From assembly GCA_023258975.1 (NCBI GenBank), contig JAHFRD010000002.1, forward strand, positions 285,338-349,337: DNA of 64,000 bases, read 5' to 3'. The notes beneath the pieces are model-generated. The model was not told where the DNA came from and did not search any database. It was given only the letters and a program-made list of their open reading frames with translations. The stretch is from Hydrogenophilales bacterium (GTDB lineage: Bacteria; Pseudomonadota; Gammaproteobacteria; Burkholderiales; Thiobacillaceae). This document shows positions 21,252 through 29,946 of this stretch, piece by piece; positions within the stretch are counted from its first letter, which is position 1, and each line of letters starts with the position of its first letter. A program made the position numbers and the translations under genes.

Positions 21252-21959
21252 TCATGCGGATTCCGCCAGACGCGCCAGGTCTGCATCCTCCAGGTAGCGC
21301 CACTGCCCCGCACCCAGATCGGACGGCAAGGAATAGCCCCCAACCCGGGTGCGGCACAAGGATTCCACGCGGTTGCCGGCGGCGGCCAGCATGCGTTTGA
21401 CCTGATGGTATTTGCCTTCGGCGATGCCCAGGTCGATCACGTTCTCGCTCACCCGCGCGCATGCCCGCGCGGCGATGGGCGCGGGTTCATCGCGCAGCAG
21501 CACGCCGTCCAGCAGGGCGGCGATCTGCGTTTCACTCACCGGGTGTTTGCACACCACGCGGTAGGTCTTGCCGATTTCCTTCTTCGGCGAGGTGTAGCGG
21601 TGGATGAAGGCGCCGTCGTCGGACAACAGCAACAGCCCGGTGCTGTCCTGATCCAGGCGTCCCACGGGTTGCACGCCACGTTCCAGCAAGGGCGCGGGCA
21701 GCAAGCCGAACACGCTGGGATGGTGTTGCGCCTGGCGGGAACACTCGAAGCCGGCCGGCTTGTGCAAGGCCAGGTAGACCTTTTCGCGATAGCGCCAGTC
21801 CTGGCCGTCCAGGGTCAGGGTCAGCGCCGCCGTGTCGCATTCCGCTTCGGGGTCTTCGACCACCCGGCCGTTGACCTGGACGTGCCCCGCCAGGATCAAC
21901 TCGCGACAGGCGCGGCGCGCGCCAAAACCCTGGGATTGCAGAATACGGAGGAGTTGCAT
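21252..21959 (-). CDS. rsuA: 16S rRNA pseudouridine-516 synthase family protein
   Basis: 235 residues. N-terminal S4 RNA-binding domain (LLRILQSQGFGARRACRELILAG...VQVNGRVVEDP) and the RsuA catalytic domain with HKPAGFECSR, the catalytic aspartate motif GRLDQDSTGLLLLSDDG, and EGKYHQVKRMLAAAGNRV. Most similar in layout to RsuA, which isomerises U516 of 16S rRNA. RluB/E/F relatives share the motifs, so the exact target is inferred. Confidence 0.88.
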   Translation of the reverse strand: MQLLRILQSQGFGARRACRELILAGHVQVNGRVVEDPEAECDTAALTLTLDGQDWRYREKVYLALHKPAGFECSRQAQHHPSVFGLLPAPLLERGVQPVGRLDQDSTGLLLLSDDGAFIHRYTSPKKEIGKTYRVVCKHPVSETQIAALLDGVLLRDEPAPIAARACARVSENVIDLGIAEGKYHQVKRMLAAAGNRVESLCRTRVGGYSLPSDLGAGQWRYLEDADLARLAESA

Positions 21960-22091
21960 GAGATGACCATAAACAGGACGAATGAGGGAGTGACGAGTCT
22001 ACGGATTTGCGCGCGTGGAGATAAGAACAATCCATCCACCGATTTGAATTCAAAGCGGATAATTTCTGACTTTTTGACCCAGGAGAATGCC

Positions 22092-23126
22092 ATGACGGAC
22101 CCGAAGCCCGCCACGCCCCGCGCCGCCACTCGATCCCGGCGGCGCAAACCGCTCGCGCAAACTGCGGTCGCTCTCCAGGCACCGGCCGAGGCGGCCGCCG
22201 CGCCGGCCGAAGCGCCAACGCCCAATCCCGCCGCCGCCGCCGAAATCGAGTCGGTGAGCCACGGTCCGGCGGCCATGACGGTGGCGCACGCGCCGCGTGG
22301 CAGCAACGAGGAGAGCGATTACGCGCCCCTGCCGGAAAGTTATCCGTACCGCACCCGCATGCGGCGTGGCGATTACGAGGCACAGAAGGAGAAGTTGCAG
22401 ATCGAGCTGCTCAAGGTGCAGAACTGGGTGCGCGAGAGCGGCCAGAAAATCGTGATCCTGTTCGAGGGCCGCGATGCCGCCGGCAAGGGCGGCACCATCA
22501 AGCGCTACATGGAACACCTGAACCCGCGCGGCGCCCGCGTGGTGGCCCTGGACAAGCCCTCGGATCGTGAGCGCGGTCAGTGGTTTTTCCAGCGCTATGT
22601 GCAGCATCTGCCCACCGCAGGTGAAATGGTCTTCTTCGATCGCTCCTGGTACAACCGCGCCGGTGTCGAGCGGGTGATGGGCTTCTGCACCCCGCACGAA
22701 TATCTGGAGTTCATGCGCCAGACGCCGCAACTGGAACGCATGCTGGTGAACAGCGGCGTGCTGTTCTACAAGTACTGGTTCTCGGTCAGCCGCGAGGAAC
22801 AGTTGCGCCGCTTCATCTCGCGCCGCGACGACCCGCTCAAGCACTGGAAGCTGTCGCCCATCGACATCAAGTCCCTGGATATGTGGGACGACTATACCGA
22901 CGCCAAGAACGCCATGTTCTTCCATACCGATACGGCGGATGCGCCCTGGATCGTGATCAAGTCCGACGACAAGAAACGCGCGCGCCTCAACTGCATGCGC
23001 CATTTCCTGCACAGCCTGCCGTATCCCGGCAAGGACGAGCATGTCGCCCACGCCCCCGATCCACTGCTGGTGGGGGCCGGTTCGGAGGTGTTGGCAAACG
23101 AGGAAAACAAGCTCACGCGGTTCTGA
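22092..23126 (+). CDS. ppk2: Polyphosphate kinase 2
   Basis: 344 residues from the ATG at 22092 with ribosome site AGGAGAAT; the frame is open far upstream but over rsuA. An Ala/Pro-rich, probably disordered N-terminal extension (about 1-75) precedes the PPK2 core. Walker A FEGRDAAGKGGTIKR, lid/PPK2 motif LDKPSDRERGQWFFQRYVQHLP, Walker B FFDRSWYNRAGVERVMGFC, and SPIDIKSLDMWDDYTDAKNAMF. It transfers phosphate between polyphosphate and nucleotides (family class I type, mainly NDP to NTP). With phoBR close by, the area has a phosphate-storage theme. Confidence 0.93.
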   Translation: MTDPKPATPRAATRSRRRKPLAQTAVALQAPAEAAAAPAEAPTPNPAAAAEIESVSHGPAAMTVAHAPRGSNEESDYAPLPESYPYRTRMRRGDYEAQKEKLQIELLKVQNWVRESGQKIVILFEGRDAAGKGGTIKRYMEHLNPRGARVVALDKPSDRERGQWFFQRYVQHLPTAGEMVFFDRSWYNRAGVERVMGFCTPHEYLEFMRQTPQLERMLVNSGVLFYKYWFSVSREEQLRRFISRRDDPLKHWKLSPIDIKSLDMWDDYTDAKNAMFFHTDTADAPWIVIKSDDKKRARLNCMRHFLHSLPYPGKDEHVAHAPDPLLVGAGSEVLANEENKLTRF

Positions 23127-23153
23127 GCGTGGATGGGACTCGCCCAGGGGAAA

Positions 23154-23789
23154 TCAGGCCGTTTCGTTGAGGCCCATCTTCTGGGCCACCAGCACGGCTT
23201 CCGTGCGGTTGTTGACCTTGAGGATGCGGAAGATGGCGGCCAGGTGGATTTTTACCGTGCCCTCGGTCACTTCAAGCGCCTTGGCGATCTGTTTGTTGCT
23301 CTGCCCCTTGACCAGTTCACGCAGTACTTCCACCTGGCGTGAAGTCAGCGGCGCGGGACGCGAGGAGTCGTACTCAACGCCGCCGTTGTGGTGGTGGTCA
23401 AGCAGGCTGGGCGGGATGTAGACGCCGCCGGCCAGCACCAGGCGCAACGCGCCGAGGATCACCTCGCTGGGCGAGGACTTGGTGACATACCCCAGCGCCC
23501 CCGCAGACAGCAGGCGGTGGATGTCCTCCGCCTGTTCCGAGGCGGACAACACGACCAGGGGGATGTCGGGAAACGCGGAACGAAACCGAATCACGCCCTC
23601 CACCCCGGACATGCCGGGCATGTACAGGTCGATCAAGGCCAGATCGACTTCCCCGGCCTGATGCATGGCGGCAAAAGCGGAGGGGTAGTCGATCGCTTCG
23701 ATGATTTCCAGCTTGGGCCCCAGTTTCTGCAACACAGGCTTGACCCCTTCACGAAACAGGGGGTGGTCATCCGCCAACAGCACTATCAC
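23154..23789 (-). CDS. NarL/LuxR-type response regulator, orphan
   Basis: 211 residues. Receiver with DD at the N-terminus (LLADDHPLFREGV), phosphoacceptor aspartate in DLALIDLYMPGMSGVEG and K in YVTKSSPSEVIL. The C-terminal LuxR helix-turn-helix is PLTSRQVEVLRELVKGQSNKQIAKALEVTEGTVKIHLAAIFRI-like. No histidine kinase gene adjoins it, so the partner is elsewhere. The upstream region has an inverted repeat (AGTAC-N10-GTACT, 23810-23829) that could be an autoregulatory site. Confidence 0.88.
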   Translation of the reverse strand: MIVLLADDHPLFREGVKPVLQKLGPKLEIIEAIDYPSAFAAMHQAGEVDLALIDLYMPGMSGVEGVIRFRSAFPDIPLVVLSASEQAEDIHRLLSAGALGYVTKSSPSEVILGALRLVLAGGVYIPPSLLDHHHNGGVEYDSSRPAPLTSRQVEVLRELVKGQSNKQIAKALEVTEGTVKIHLAAIFRILKVNNRTEAVLVAQKMGLNETA

Positions 23790-23809
23790 GACCGACTCCT
23801 TATGGCTTA

Positions 23810-23829
23810 AGTACTGGTAATACTGTACT
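23810..23829. promoter_or_regulatory. Inverted repeat upstream of the orphan response regulator
   Basis: AGTAC-TGGTAATACT-GTACT in an AT-rich stretch 21-40 bases upstream of the regulator's start. A possible binding site for the regulator itself; seen only as symmetry. Confidence 0.35.
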
Positions 23830-23879
23830 AAAGATAGATTCCACTTGTATTATCGCCACCAGTAATATCCGCATGGTAC

Positions 23880-23982
23880 ATGCGTTGCAACCCCTCGACA
23901 CTTGGGGTGGTTGGGGAGGCAATAAGAAATTCGCCGTATTTTGCCGGGGTCGGAGCATCGCTTCGACCCCGGTTTTCTTTTG
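23880..23982 (+). ncRNA. Candidate small RNA ending in an intrinsic terminator
   Basis: The interval between two minus-strand genes has no coding frame. On the plus strand it has a stem ACCCC-N9-GGGGT (about 23890-23908), then CCGGGGTCG (23944-23952) paired with CGACCCCGG (23964-23972) followed by TTTTCTTTT. That is a good rho-independent terminator with no plus-strand gene to terminate. The 5' end is not defined and no clear promoter was found. Confidence 0.3.
23944..23981 (+). terminator. Orphan rho-independent terminator
   Basis: Nine-base-pair GC-rich stem, 11-base loop, T-rich tail. Oriented on the plus strand, where no annotated gene ends. Confidence 0.65.
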
Positions 23983-24081
23983 TTACGCGACGACGCGCTT
24001 CGACAGCGCGTCAATGTAGCAGAGGAAAACGAAGCAATGTATTTCCTAATGTATTCCCTTATACCGAATGCGATGGCTGGC

Positions 24082-24915
24082 TTAATCGAGTCCGAGCCGT
24101 TGCCAGAGCGTGGTGGTCAGTCCGGCCTGGTTCAGCGTGTAGAAATGCAGGCCGGGAGCGCCACCTTCGATCAGGCGCTCGCATAGCCCGGTCATGAAAT
24201 CCAGCCCGAACGCCTTGATCGAGGCGGTGTCGTCGCTATAACTCTCCATCTTGCGCGCCAGCCAGCGCGGAATGTCGGCGCCACACATGGCCGAGAAGCG
24301 CGACAACTGGCTGTAATTCGAAATGGGCATGATGCCCGGCACGATCGGCAGGGTGACGCCCAGTTCCGCGCAATCGTCGACGAAGTTGAAATAGGCGTCG
24401 GCATTGAAGAAATACTGGGTGATGGCGGCATTGGCACCGGCGTCCACCTTGCGCTTGAAGTTGACCAAATCTTCCCGGTAGTTGCGCGCTTGCGGATGGG
24501 TTTCCGGGTAGGCGGCCACCTCGATCTCGAACCAGTCGCCGGTTTCCTCGCGGATGAAACTCACCAGTTCGTTGGCATAACGGAATTCACCCGGATCGGC
24601 CATGCCGGAAGGGAGGTCGCCACGTAGCGCGACGATGTGGCGGATGCCGTGGACGCGGAAGGTTTCCAGGATTTCCCGGATGTTCTCGCGGGTGGAACCG
24701 ACGCAGGACAGATGCGGCGCGGCGGCGAGGCCCTCGCTCTGGATTTCCAGCACGGTTTCCAGGGTGCGATCGCGCGTGGAGCCACCGGCGCCGAAAGTCA
24801 CCGAGAAGAACTTGGGGTTGAGCTGCGCCAACTGGCGGCGCGCATGGCGCAGCTTTTCCACGCCATCGGGTGTTTTCGGCGGGAAGAATTCGATGCTGAA
24901 GGTGCGGTCGGTCAT
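24082..24915 (-). CDS. metF: Methylenetetrahydrofolate reductase
   Basis: 277 residues. TFSIEFFPPKTPDGVEKL, FFSVTFGAGGSTRDRT, HLSCVGSTRENIREIL, VALRGDLPSG and the FAD-contact block ITQYFFNADAYFNFVDDC, VPGIMPISNYSQL. It reduces 5,10-methylene-THF to 5-methyl-THF for methionine synthesis; ahcY, the other methyl-cycle gene here, is 37 kb away. The start codon is immediately preceded by four tandem GCTCACC units on the coding strand, so no Shine-Dalgarno sequence is present. Confidence 0.96.
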   Translation of the reverse strand: MTDRTFSIEFFPPKTPDGVEKLRHARRQLAQLNPKFFSVTFGAGGSTRDRTLETVLEIQSEGLAAAPHLSCVGSTRENIREILETFRVHGIRHIVALRGDLPSGMADPGEFRYANELVSFIREETGDWFEIEVAAYPETHPQARNYREDLVNFKRKVDAGANAAITQYFFNADAYFNFVDDCAELGVTLPIVPGIMPISNYSQLSRFSAMCGADIPRWLARKMESYSDDTASIKAFGLDFMTGLCERLIEGGAPGLHFYTLNQAGLTTTLWQRLGLD

Positions 24916-24943
24916 GGTGAGCGGTGAGCGGTGAGCGGTGAGC
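24916..24943. repeat. Four tandem heptamers abutting the metF start codon
   Basis: GGTGAGC repeated four times (plus-strand sense), directly against the metF ATG. It occupies the whole ribosome-binding region. Confidence 0.9.
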
Positions 24944-24950
24944 GGCGATT

Positions 24951-25985
24951 CTAGCCGAGGGCCACCCCGAGTGCCCGGCCGATCAGCCAGGTGGCGCCGC
25001 CCGCCGCCGCACCGATGCCGAGCATGCGCAGGCCGCCAAACAGCGCCTGTTTGCCGGTGAACAGGCTGATGGCCGCGCCCACGCCGAACAGGCTGATGCC
25101 GGTGGCGAGCAGGGTGCCGGTGAGGGCGGCGCCACCGGAAAGCAGCAGATAGGGCAGCAGGGGAATGAAGGCACCCAAGGAAAACGCCAGGAAGGAGGAA
25201 ATCGCCGCGCCCCAGGGCGACCCCAGTTCCTCCGGGTTGAGGCCCAACTCCTCGCGCGCCAGGGTATCCAGGGCGCGGTCGGGGTCCAGCAACAGGGTAT
25301 CGGCCATGCGCCGCGCTTCCGCCTTGCCGACGCCCTTGGCCTGATAGATCAGCGCCAGTTCCGCCGCTTCTTCCTGTGGGTACTGATCCAGCTCTTCCCG
25401 CTCCAGGGTGATCTGGTATTCATAAAATTCACGTTGTGATCGCACCGAGACATATTCCCCCGCCGCCATCGAGAATGCGCCCGCCAGCAGGCCAGCGGTG
25501 CCGGAGAGGAGGATGACCGAGGGCGCGGCGGCGGCGCCGGCGACCCCGAGGATGAGGCTGGCGTTGGAGACAAGGCCGTCGTTCACGCCGAACACCGCCG
25601 CGCGCAGATTGCCGCCTCCCGTCGTATGCCGAGCCTTGTGATCCAGTTGCTCCAGGCTGCTTGGGATGCCGTGTGGCACCGGCGCGTTGTAGAGGCTCAT
25701 GCCGCGCACCTTCATGGCGGCCAGCATGCCCTTGAGCGGGCGCACGCCCAGGCGTGGAATCAGCCAGCCGACCAGGCGGGTGCGTGAATCGGGGTGGTAA
25801 GCGGGGGGCGGCGGGGCTCCCAGCTTCGCCATTTCCTTCGCCCACAGGCCGGCCTGATGCTCGGCGGCCTGCGCCAGTTCCAGGAACAACACCTGGCGCG
25901 GCGTGCCGGATTCGCGGTCGGAAACGATGCGGTAGAGCCAGGCGGAACGCTTTTCCTCGGTCCAGCTTTCGAGATGGTGATTCAA
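24951..25985 (-). CDS. VIT1/CCC1-family iron/manganese transporter
   Basis: 344 residues. An N-terminal rubrerythrin-like cytosolic part (about 1-110, LAQAAEHQAGLWAKEMAKLG) precedes the VIT1 membrane domain: GGGNLRAAVFGVNDGLVSNASLILGVAGA (first helix), AAGEYVSVRSQREFYEYQ (conserved cytoplasmic loop of the family), and three C-terminal hydrophobic segments from about 255. Members move Fe2+ or Mn2+ out of the cytosol. The ferritin-like N-terminal extension suggests iron sensing or binding. It is upstream of metF with a 35-base gap but is functionally unrelated to it. Confidence 0.88.
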   Translation of the reverse strand: MNHHLESWTEEKRSAWLYRIVSDRESGTPRQVLFLELAQAAEHQAGLWAKEMAKLGAPPPPAYHPDSRTRLVGWLIPRLGVRPLKGMLAAMKVRGMSLYNAPVPHGIPSSLEQLDHKARHTTGGGNLRAAVFGVNDGLVSNASLILGVAGAAAAPSVILLSGTAGLLAGAFSMAAGEYVSVRSQREFYEYQITLEREELDQYPQEEAAELALIYQAKGVGKAEARRMADTLLLDPDRALDTLAREELGLNPEELGSPWGAAISSFLAFSLGAFIPLLPYLLLSGGAALTGTLLATGISLFGVGAAISLFTGKQALFGGLRMLGIGAAAGGATWLIGRALGVALG

Positions 25986-25994
25986 GCTACCCCC

Positions 25995-26054
25995 CGTAGG
26001 AGCGGGCTTGCCCGCGATAGCGACCGTTGCATCGCGGGCAAGCCCGCTCCTACG
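25995..26054. repeat. REP-like palindromic repeat (GTAGGAGCGGG type)
   Basis: Near-perfect inverted pair built on CGTAGGAGCGGGCTTGCCCG, separated by about 16 bases, between the VIT1-type gene and the PerM-like permease gene (both minus strand). Confidence 0.85.
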
Positions 26055-26064
26055 GAATTCGGGT

Positions 26065-27114
26065 TCAATCGAGTTGCGTTTTCAGGTGGCGCAGCGCCAC
26101 CAGGAAGGTCGCGGCGGCGGGAATGGCGAGCAGGATGCCGACAAAGCCGAACAACTGGCCGAACGCCATCAGGGCGAAGATCACCGCCACCGGGTGCAGG
26201 CCGACCCGCTCGCCCACCAGCCAGGGCGTGATGGCCATGCCCTCCAGCAACTGGCCGATGCCGAACACCGCCCAGATCGGAATCAGCGCGGCCAGCGGGT
26301 TTGCGTCGGCGCCGAACTGCGCCCAGCCGGCCAGGCTGCCGAGCAGCACCCCCACCACCACGCCCATGTAGGGCACGAAAACCAGGATGCCGGCCAAAAG
26401 GCCCACCGCCAGGGCGTAATGCAATCCCGCCAGCCACAGCGCCAGGCTGTAGAACACGCACATGACCAGAATGACCATGATCTGGCCGCGCACGAACTCG
26501 GACAGCACGGTGTCGATCTCGCGCGTGATCGCGTCGCTCTTCGCACGCAGCCGCGCCGGAATCCAGCCGCCCAGGTGATGAATGACGACGTGCCAGTCGC
26601 GCAACAGATAGAACAACACCACCGGGGTCAGCAACAGATTGGCGAAGAACCCCAGCAACGCCAGGCCGCCGTCGGTCAGTTTCGGCAGATAGCGGGTCAG
26701 TTGCGAGAGTTGGGAGGTATGAGTTTTCAGCCAGGCCAGGATGTCGGCCTGGTCGTGCAGGAGATCGACACCGAACGTGGCGCTGAACCAGGGCAGTAGC
26801 GTCTGGCTGCCCCACTCGACCACGCGCGGCACCTGCTGCATCAAGAGGCGCGCCTGCGCCTGGAACAATGGCGCCATCACCGCCACCACCAGCAGGAACA
26901 GCAGCACCAGGCCGAGCAGCGTCAGCGCCGTGGCCAGCGCCCGGTTCACGCCCCGGCGCCACAGCCGATCCACCAGAGGGTTGCACAGATAGGCCAGCGC
27001 CGTCGCCACCAGGAAAGGGGTGAGGATGGGCGTGAGCAGGTAAAACAGATAGCCGCCGGCGATGGCGACCAGAATGGTGAGCAGCGAGCGGTTGGCGGCT
27101 GGGGTGAAGGGCAT
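26065..27114 (-). CDS. AI-2E/PerM-family membrane permease
   Basis: 349 residues. Paired N-terminal hydrophobic segments (about 10-45), a third near 65-85, a soluble central part, then four to five helices from about 150, including [12 protein letters not shown] and [43 protein letters not shown], the conserved PerM signature. Family members include the AI-2 exporter TqsA and Na+/H+ antiporter-like proteins; the substrate is unknown. In proteobacteria this gene commonly lies divergent from purM, as here. Confidence 0.88.
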   Translation of the reverse strand: MPFTPAANRSLLTILVAIAGGYLFYLLTPILTPFLVATALAYLCNPLVDRLWRRGVNRALATALTLLGLVLLFLLVVAVMAPLFQAQARLLMQQVPRVVEWGSQTLLPWFSATFGVDLLHDQADILAWLKTHTSQLSQLTRYLPKLTDGGLALLGFFANLLLTPVVLFYLLRDWHVVIHHLGGWIPARLRAKSDAITREIDTVLSEFVRGQIMVILVMCVFYSLALWLAGLHYALAVGLLAGILVFVPYMGVVVGVLLGSLAGWAQFGADANPLAALIPIWAVFGIGQLLEGMAITPWLVGERVGLHPVAVIFALMAFGQLFGFVGILLAIPAAATFLVALRHLKTQLD

Positions 27115-27169
27115 GTACGGTAGAATATCACCGATTTTTCAGCCCCCTTTTTCTACCTCCTCTCGCACC

Positions 27170-28219
27170 GTGCCGACCTCCTCCGCCCCCCAGACCTCCC
27201 TCTCCTATCGCGATGCCGGTGTCGATATCGATGCCGGCGATTCCCTGGTGGAGCGCATCAAACCCCACGCCAAACGCACCATGCGGCCGGAAGTCCTGGC
27301 CGGTATCGGTGGCTTCGGCGCCCTCATGGAACTGCCGAAGAACTACAAGGAGCCGGTGCTGATCTCCGGCACCGATGGCGTCGGCACCAAGCTGAAACTG
27401 GCGTTCCAGATGAACAGGCACGACAGCATTGGCCAGGATCTGGTCGCCATGAGCGTCAACGACATCCTGGTGCAGGGCGCGGAGCCGCTGTTCTTCCTCG
27501 ACTACTTCGCCTGCGGCCATCTCGACGTGGATGTCGCGGAACAAGTGGTGGCCGGCATCGCCAAGGGTTGCGAACTCGCCGGCTGCGCCCTGATCGGCGG
27601 CGAAACCGCCGAAATGCCGGGTATGTACCCGGCCGGTGAATACGACCTCGCCGGCTTCGCGGTCGGCGTGGCGGAAAAGTCCAAAGTCATCGGCGGCCGC
27701 GACATCCGCCCCGGCGACGTGGTGCTGGGCCTCGGCTCCAGCGGCCCGCACTCCAACGGCTATTCCCTGGTGCGCAAGATCGTCGAAGTCTCCGGCGCCG
27801 ACCTCGCCAGCGATTTCAACGGCAGAACCTTGGGCGAAACCCTGCTGGAACCCACCCGCATCTACGTCAAGCCCCTGCTCGCGCTGATGAAGGAACTGCC
27901 GGTGAAGGGCATGGCCCACATCACCGGCGGCGGCATTACCGGCAACGTTCCGCGCATTCTCGCCGACGGCCTCACCGCCGTGATTCACGGCGACGCCTGG
28001 ACTTTCCCGCCGGTGTTCCAGTGGCTGCAAGAAAAAGGCAACGTCGCCCTCGCGGAAATGCACCGCACCTTCAACTGCGGCATCGGCATGGTGCTGGTGG
28101 TGGCTGCGGGCGACACCGAAGCCGCCATGCGCTTCCTCGCCGCCCAGGGCGAAACGGTCTACCGCCTGGGCGAAATCGCCACGCGCGCGCCAGGGCAGGA
28201 ACAGACCGTCATCGTCTGA
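27170..28219 (+). CDS. purM: Phosphoribosylformylglycinamidine cyclo-ligase
   Basis: 349 residues if translation begins at the GTG at 27170, which matches the usual PurM length; an in-frame ATG at 27113 would overlap the divergent permease start and sits before the TAGAAT -10-like box (27121-27126). Motifs: [90 protein letters not shown] and [15 protein letters not shown]. It closes the imidazole ring (FGAM to AIR). The stop overlaps the purN start. Confidence 0.95.
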   Translation: MPTSSAPQTSLSYRDAGVDIDAGDSLVERIKPHAKRTMRPEVLAGIGGFGALMELPKNYKEPVLISGTDGVGTKLKLAFQMNRHDSIGQDLVAMSVNDILVQGAEPLFFLDYFACGHLDVDVAEQVVAGIAKGCELAGCALIGGETAEMPGMYPAGEYDLAGFAVGVAEKSKVIGGRDIRPGDVVLGLGSSGPHSNGYSLVRKIVEVSGADLASDFNGRTLGETLLEPTRIYVKPLLALMKELPVKGMAHITGGGITGNVPRILADGLTAVIHGDAWTFPPVFQWLQEKGNVALAEMHRTFNCGIGMVLVVAAGDTEAAMRFLAAQGETVYRLGEIATRAPGQEQTVIV

Positions 28220-28854
28220 TGCGTGTCGTCATTCTCATCTCCGGTCGAGGAAGCAATATGCAAGCCTTGCTGGAGGCGAACCTGCCGGTCGAGTTCGCCT
28301 GCGTCATCAGCAACAAGGCGGATGCCAAGGGACTGGAGATCGCCGCCGCGTGCGGCGTGCCCACCTTGGCGCTGAATCCGCGCGATTATCCCGACCGCGC
28401 CGCCTTCGATACCGCCCTGGCGGCGGCGATCGACCGCCATGAACCGGATCTGGTCATCCTCGCCGGCTTCATGCGGGTGTTGAGCGATGCCTTCGTGCTG
28501 CATTACGAACGTCGCCTGATCAACATCCATCCCGCCCTGCTGCCGGCTTTTCCGGGCCTGGATACACATGAGCGCGCCCTCGCCGGGGGCGTGAAACTGC
28601 ACGGCTGCACGGTGCATTTCGTCACCCCGGTGGTGGACGCCGGCCCGATCCTGGCGCAATCCGCCGTGCCGGTCTTGCCGGACGATACGCCGGACAGCCT
28701 GGCCGCGCGCGTGTTGCGCCAGGAACACCGCATCTACCCGATGGCCGTGCGCTGGTTCACGGAAGGGCGGGTCACCTGGCGCGCCGACGGCACGGTGGTT
28801 GTGCGTGGCCTGGCCGAGGCGGCGGATTCCGCGCTGGTTTCGCCGGGCGGCTGA
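28219..28854 (+). CDS. purN: Phosphoribosylglycinamide formyltransferase
   Basis: 211 residues, ATG overlapping the purM stop. [20 protein letters not shown] phosphate-binding loop, LAGFMRVLSDAFVLHYERRLINIHPALLPAFPGLDTHERAL with the catalytic N-x-H (NIHP), and HFVTPVVDAGPILAQ with the catalytic D. It transfers the formyl group of 10-formyl-THF to GAR. Translationally coupled purM-purN pair as in many proteobacteria. Confidence 0.97.
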   Translation: MRVVILISGRGSNMQALLEANLPVEFACVISNKADAKGLEIAAACGVPTLALNPRDYPDRAAFDTALAAAIDRHEPDLVILAGFMRVLSDAFVLHYERRLINIHPALLPAFPGLDTHERALAGGVKLHGCTVHFVTPVVDAGPILAQSAVPVLPDDTPDSLAARVLRQEHRIYPMAVRWFTEGRVTWRADGTVVVRGLAEAADSALVSPGG

Positions 28855-28856
28855 CC

Positions 28857-29888
28857 ATGCCGCGCGCGCATCGCATCCTCGCGTCCGCGCTATTCGTTTC
28901 CCTGGCGGTTCATCTGTTGATGTTGGCCTCGGCCGGTTCCTGGTGGACGCCGCCGGTGGGGGAAGTTCCATTTCCCATCGAGGCCAACCTGGCCATGCCC
29001 GAAGCCAAGGTGGCGGAAGCCGTTCCGGAGGCCGCCTCGGCGGCCGGGCCGAAGCCGAAGCCCGCCCGTGCGGCGGCGCCCGCCGTGATCGTTCCGCCCG
29101 CGCCGACCGAAACCGTGGCGCCCGGCGCCCCGGTGGAAGCGCCGCCACCCGCCGCCCCGCCGGCGCCGCCCGCCGTGATCGTTCCGCCCACGCCGGTGGT
29201 CGAAACGCCGCCCCCGCCAGCGCCGGAACCCGTGGCGGCGGAACCCGCCTTGCCGCCCACCTTGCGCAAGCTCCCGGAGCATCTGAGCCTCAGCTACGCC
29301 GTGCGCGCCGGCGAGGGGGGATTCAACCTGGGGCGGGCGATCTATTCCTGGCAACTGCGCGACGGCCGTTACAGCCTGGTCAGCGTCGCCCAGGCCACCG
29401 GTCTGGCCTCGCTGTTCGTCAGCGGCAAACTGGCGCAGACCAGTGAGGGCAGTGTTACCGCGCGCGGCTTGCGGCCCGAGCAATACTGGCTTTCACGCAA
29501 CGAACGCAAACAGGATACGGCCCGCTTCGATTGGGTTCATGGACGCCTGGTGCAAGGAAACAACGGCGTCGAACTGCCGCCCGGCAGCCAGGATGTGCTG
29601 AGTTTCCCCTTTCACCTGGCGATGACCGTGGACGAGTCCTCGCGGGAGTGGAGCTTGTGGGTGGCCAATGGCCGCAAGCTGCGCGAATACCTGTTCAGGA
29701 ATCTGGGATACGAGCGCCTGACGCTGGGCGAGCGCGAGGTGGCTACCCTGCATCTGCAAGGCGGCCGCGATGGCGAAGGCACGCTCGATGTCTGGCTGGC
29801 GCCGTCCCGATACTGGCTGCCGCTGCGCATCCGTACCCTGGATCAGAAGGGCAAGGTGCTGGAGTTGAGCCTGGAGGAGGCGCTGTAG
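28857..29888 (+). CDS. DUF3108 envelope protein with proline-rich linker
   Basis: 343 residues. An N-terminal membrane anchor or uncleaved signal (about 7-27), an Ala/Pro-rich linker to about 140 with the direct repeat AVIVPP, then a C-terminal DUF3108 domain (LSYAVRAGEGGFNLGRAIYSWQL ... YLFRNLGYERLTLGE ... LDVWLAPSRYWLPLRIRTLDQKGKVLELSL). This family commonly follows purN in betaproteobacteria. The linker is TonB-like in composition, which would allow it to span periplasm. Function unknown. The TAG stop lies in a REP-like repeat. Confidence 0.8.
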   Translation: MPRAHRILASALFVSLAVHLLMLASAGSWWTPPVGEVPFPIEANLAMPEAKVAEAVPEAASAAGPKPKPARAAAPAVIVPPAPTETVAPGAPVEAPPPAAPPAPPAVIVPPTPVVETPPPPAPEPVAAEPALPPTLRKLPEHLSLSYAVRAGEGGFNLGRAIYSWQLRDGRYSLVSVAQATGLASLFVSGKLAQTSEGSVTARGLRPEQYWLSRNERKQDTARFDWVHGRLVQGNNGVELPPGSQDVLSFPFHLAMTVDESSREWSLWVANGRKLREYLFRNLGYERLTLGEREVATLHLQGGRDGEGTLDVWLAPSRYWLPLRIRTLDQKGKVLELSLEEAL

Positions 29889-29941
29889 GAGCGGGCAAGC
29901 CCGCGACAGCGCTGGCTATCGTGGGCAAGCCCGCTGCCACG
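29885..29941. repeat. REP-like palindromic repeat (GTAGGAGCGGG type)
   Basis: GTAGGAGCGGGCAAGCCCGC and GTGGGCAAGCCCGCTGCCAC in inverted arrangement between the convergent DUF3108 and purK genes. Confidence 0.8.
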
Positions 29942-29946
29942 ACGCG

